Below, one piece after another: positions 63,100-64,000 of a DNA stretch of 64,000 nt (position 1 is the first letter of the stretch; every line of letters begins with the position of its first letter). The translations under genes were made by a program, and so were the position numbers. The notes beneath the pieces are model-generated. The model was not told the origin of the DNA. It saw only the letters and a list, made by a program, of their open reading frames with translations, and ran no database searches. The DNA is from Shinisaurus crocodilurus (lineage: Eukaryota > Chordata > Lepidosauria > Squamata > Shinisauridae), in NCBI GenBank assembly GCA_021292165.1, contig CM037876.1, positions 211,565,825 through 211,629,824 of the forward strand. Reading direction: 5' to 3'.

Positions 63100-63585
63100 C
63101 CATTCTGGACCCATCTCAGGCTTCGCACCAGTCCACCTGAAGGAGCACCTTCTCCCATAGGTTCCTGCCCAATTGCTAAGATGATCTTTGGAGGCTCTTC
63201 TCTGGGTGTCGCCGCCCACAATGGTGCAAACGGGTGGCTACCAGGAACAGAGTCTTCTCTGTAGCCTCCCCCACCCCACATCTGGGGATGCCCTCCCCAG
63301 GGACCTCCGCCTGGGGTCTTACCTGTATGTGCTTAGATGCCTGGCTAAGCCCTTCTCTTCCAGCAGGCATTTAATTTCTATTCTGTTGCTCTGATTATTA
63401 ACCTTACTGCTGACTCCGTAATATTTACATATTTTAAAATGTTTTTAATATTCTAATATTTTGTTATTTCCATTGTCGTTATTGTTTTGGTTATTTTATT
63501 GCTTGGGTTTCTTTATGATTGTAAACCAGCCTGAGGGCAACTGCCCGTTGGCTGGCATATAAATTTAATAAATAAATGCCTCAGC
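63100..63585 (+). repeat. L2-like LINE fragment (ORF C-terminus and 3'UTR)
   Basis: Decayed LWDALPRDLRL-like coding words (about 63280-63320) precede TGTAAACCAGCCTGAGGGCA, GGCTGGCATATAAATTT and an AATAAATAAAT end. Confidence 0.6.
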
Positions 63586-64000
63586 CTCTCTCTGCCTACC
63601 CCCCTCTACCTATCCCATTAGAACTGCTAATGTAGTATGCGCTCACCAGATGTCAGTGGTTCATAAGAAATGCACAGACATCTGGGTGAGACCCTGTACT
63701 GAAATAACTAATGTGACCACTTTTTAATTTCAGTCGTGGAAGGTGTGCCATTGAGTCATGATGTGTCAAAGTCCCTACTCAGTCATTTAGACTAGGGGTG
63801 GGGAGAAGATAGATCAAGGTCTTCTAGTAGAGCTCTGAGTGATCAGCAACCATGACTTACTGATTATTTACTGATTTTCTCCCTGCTTTCTCAGGCAACC
63901 ATTTAAAAGGGGAAGATAAGGAGCTTCTCATTGTTTGAAGTTACCAAGGTACAGGTACAGGATTTCCAGTTCCTTTATGCTCACAGGGTGTTTTCATTTG

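Overview
This is vertebrate nuclear DNA, most likely from a squamate reptile. Two conserved housekeeping genes lie in tandem on the + strand, split into short exons by introns full of transposons. The squamate assignment is inference from the repeats: L2-like and L1-like LINEs, an RTE-like LINE, tRNA-derived CORE-SINEs, many hAT DNA transposons and a dispersed palindrome of about 85 bp with CAATCCTAT ends. No prokaryotic gene, CRISPR array, rRNA or tRNA gene was seen.

Region 1 (1-15640): the last eight coding exons of PSMA1, the alpha-1 (alpha6) subunit of the 20S proteasome. They encode 245 residues. The first 16 or so residues lie upstream of the window. Every exon junction was joined by hand and stays in frame. 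One intron starts with GC instead of GT. Its introns carry three complete hAT elements with 8-bp target-site duplications (TSDs) and a near full-length RTE-like LINE of 4 kb with a 9-bp TSD.

Region 2 (15640-22000): a short intergenic region, then a CpG-rich promoter (about 18900-19470) and a 5'UTR intron holding an old CR1-like fragment.

Region 3 (22058-50485): complete COPB1 (beta-COP of the COPI vesicle coat). Twenty-one coding exons sum to 2862 nt, encoding exactly 953 residues, the length known for the mammalian protein. Introns hold hairpin-rich non-autonomous elements, GC-rich elements with common ends, an L1 fossil beside a long L2 reverse-transcriptase ORF, and a mariner-like element in two copies.

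Region 4 (50760-64000): no host exon recognised. It contains a Tc1/mariner-like MITE, a 5'-truncated L1 with a 13-bp TSD, a 3.27-kb hAT transposon with an almost intact transposase and a perfect 8-bp TSD, two more hAT MITEs, and SINE/L2 tails.

The order PSMA1-COPB1 on one strand matches the arrangement known in mammals. The two genes act in different processes (protein degradation and Golgi-to-ER vesicle traffic) and are linked by position only. I did not find a new multi-gene system. The less usual content is in the transposons, the GC-AG intron and several perfect hairpins.
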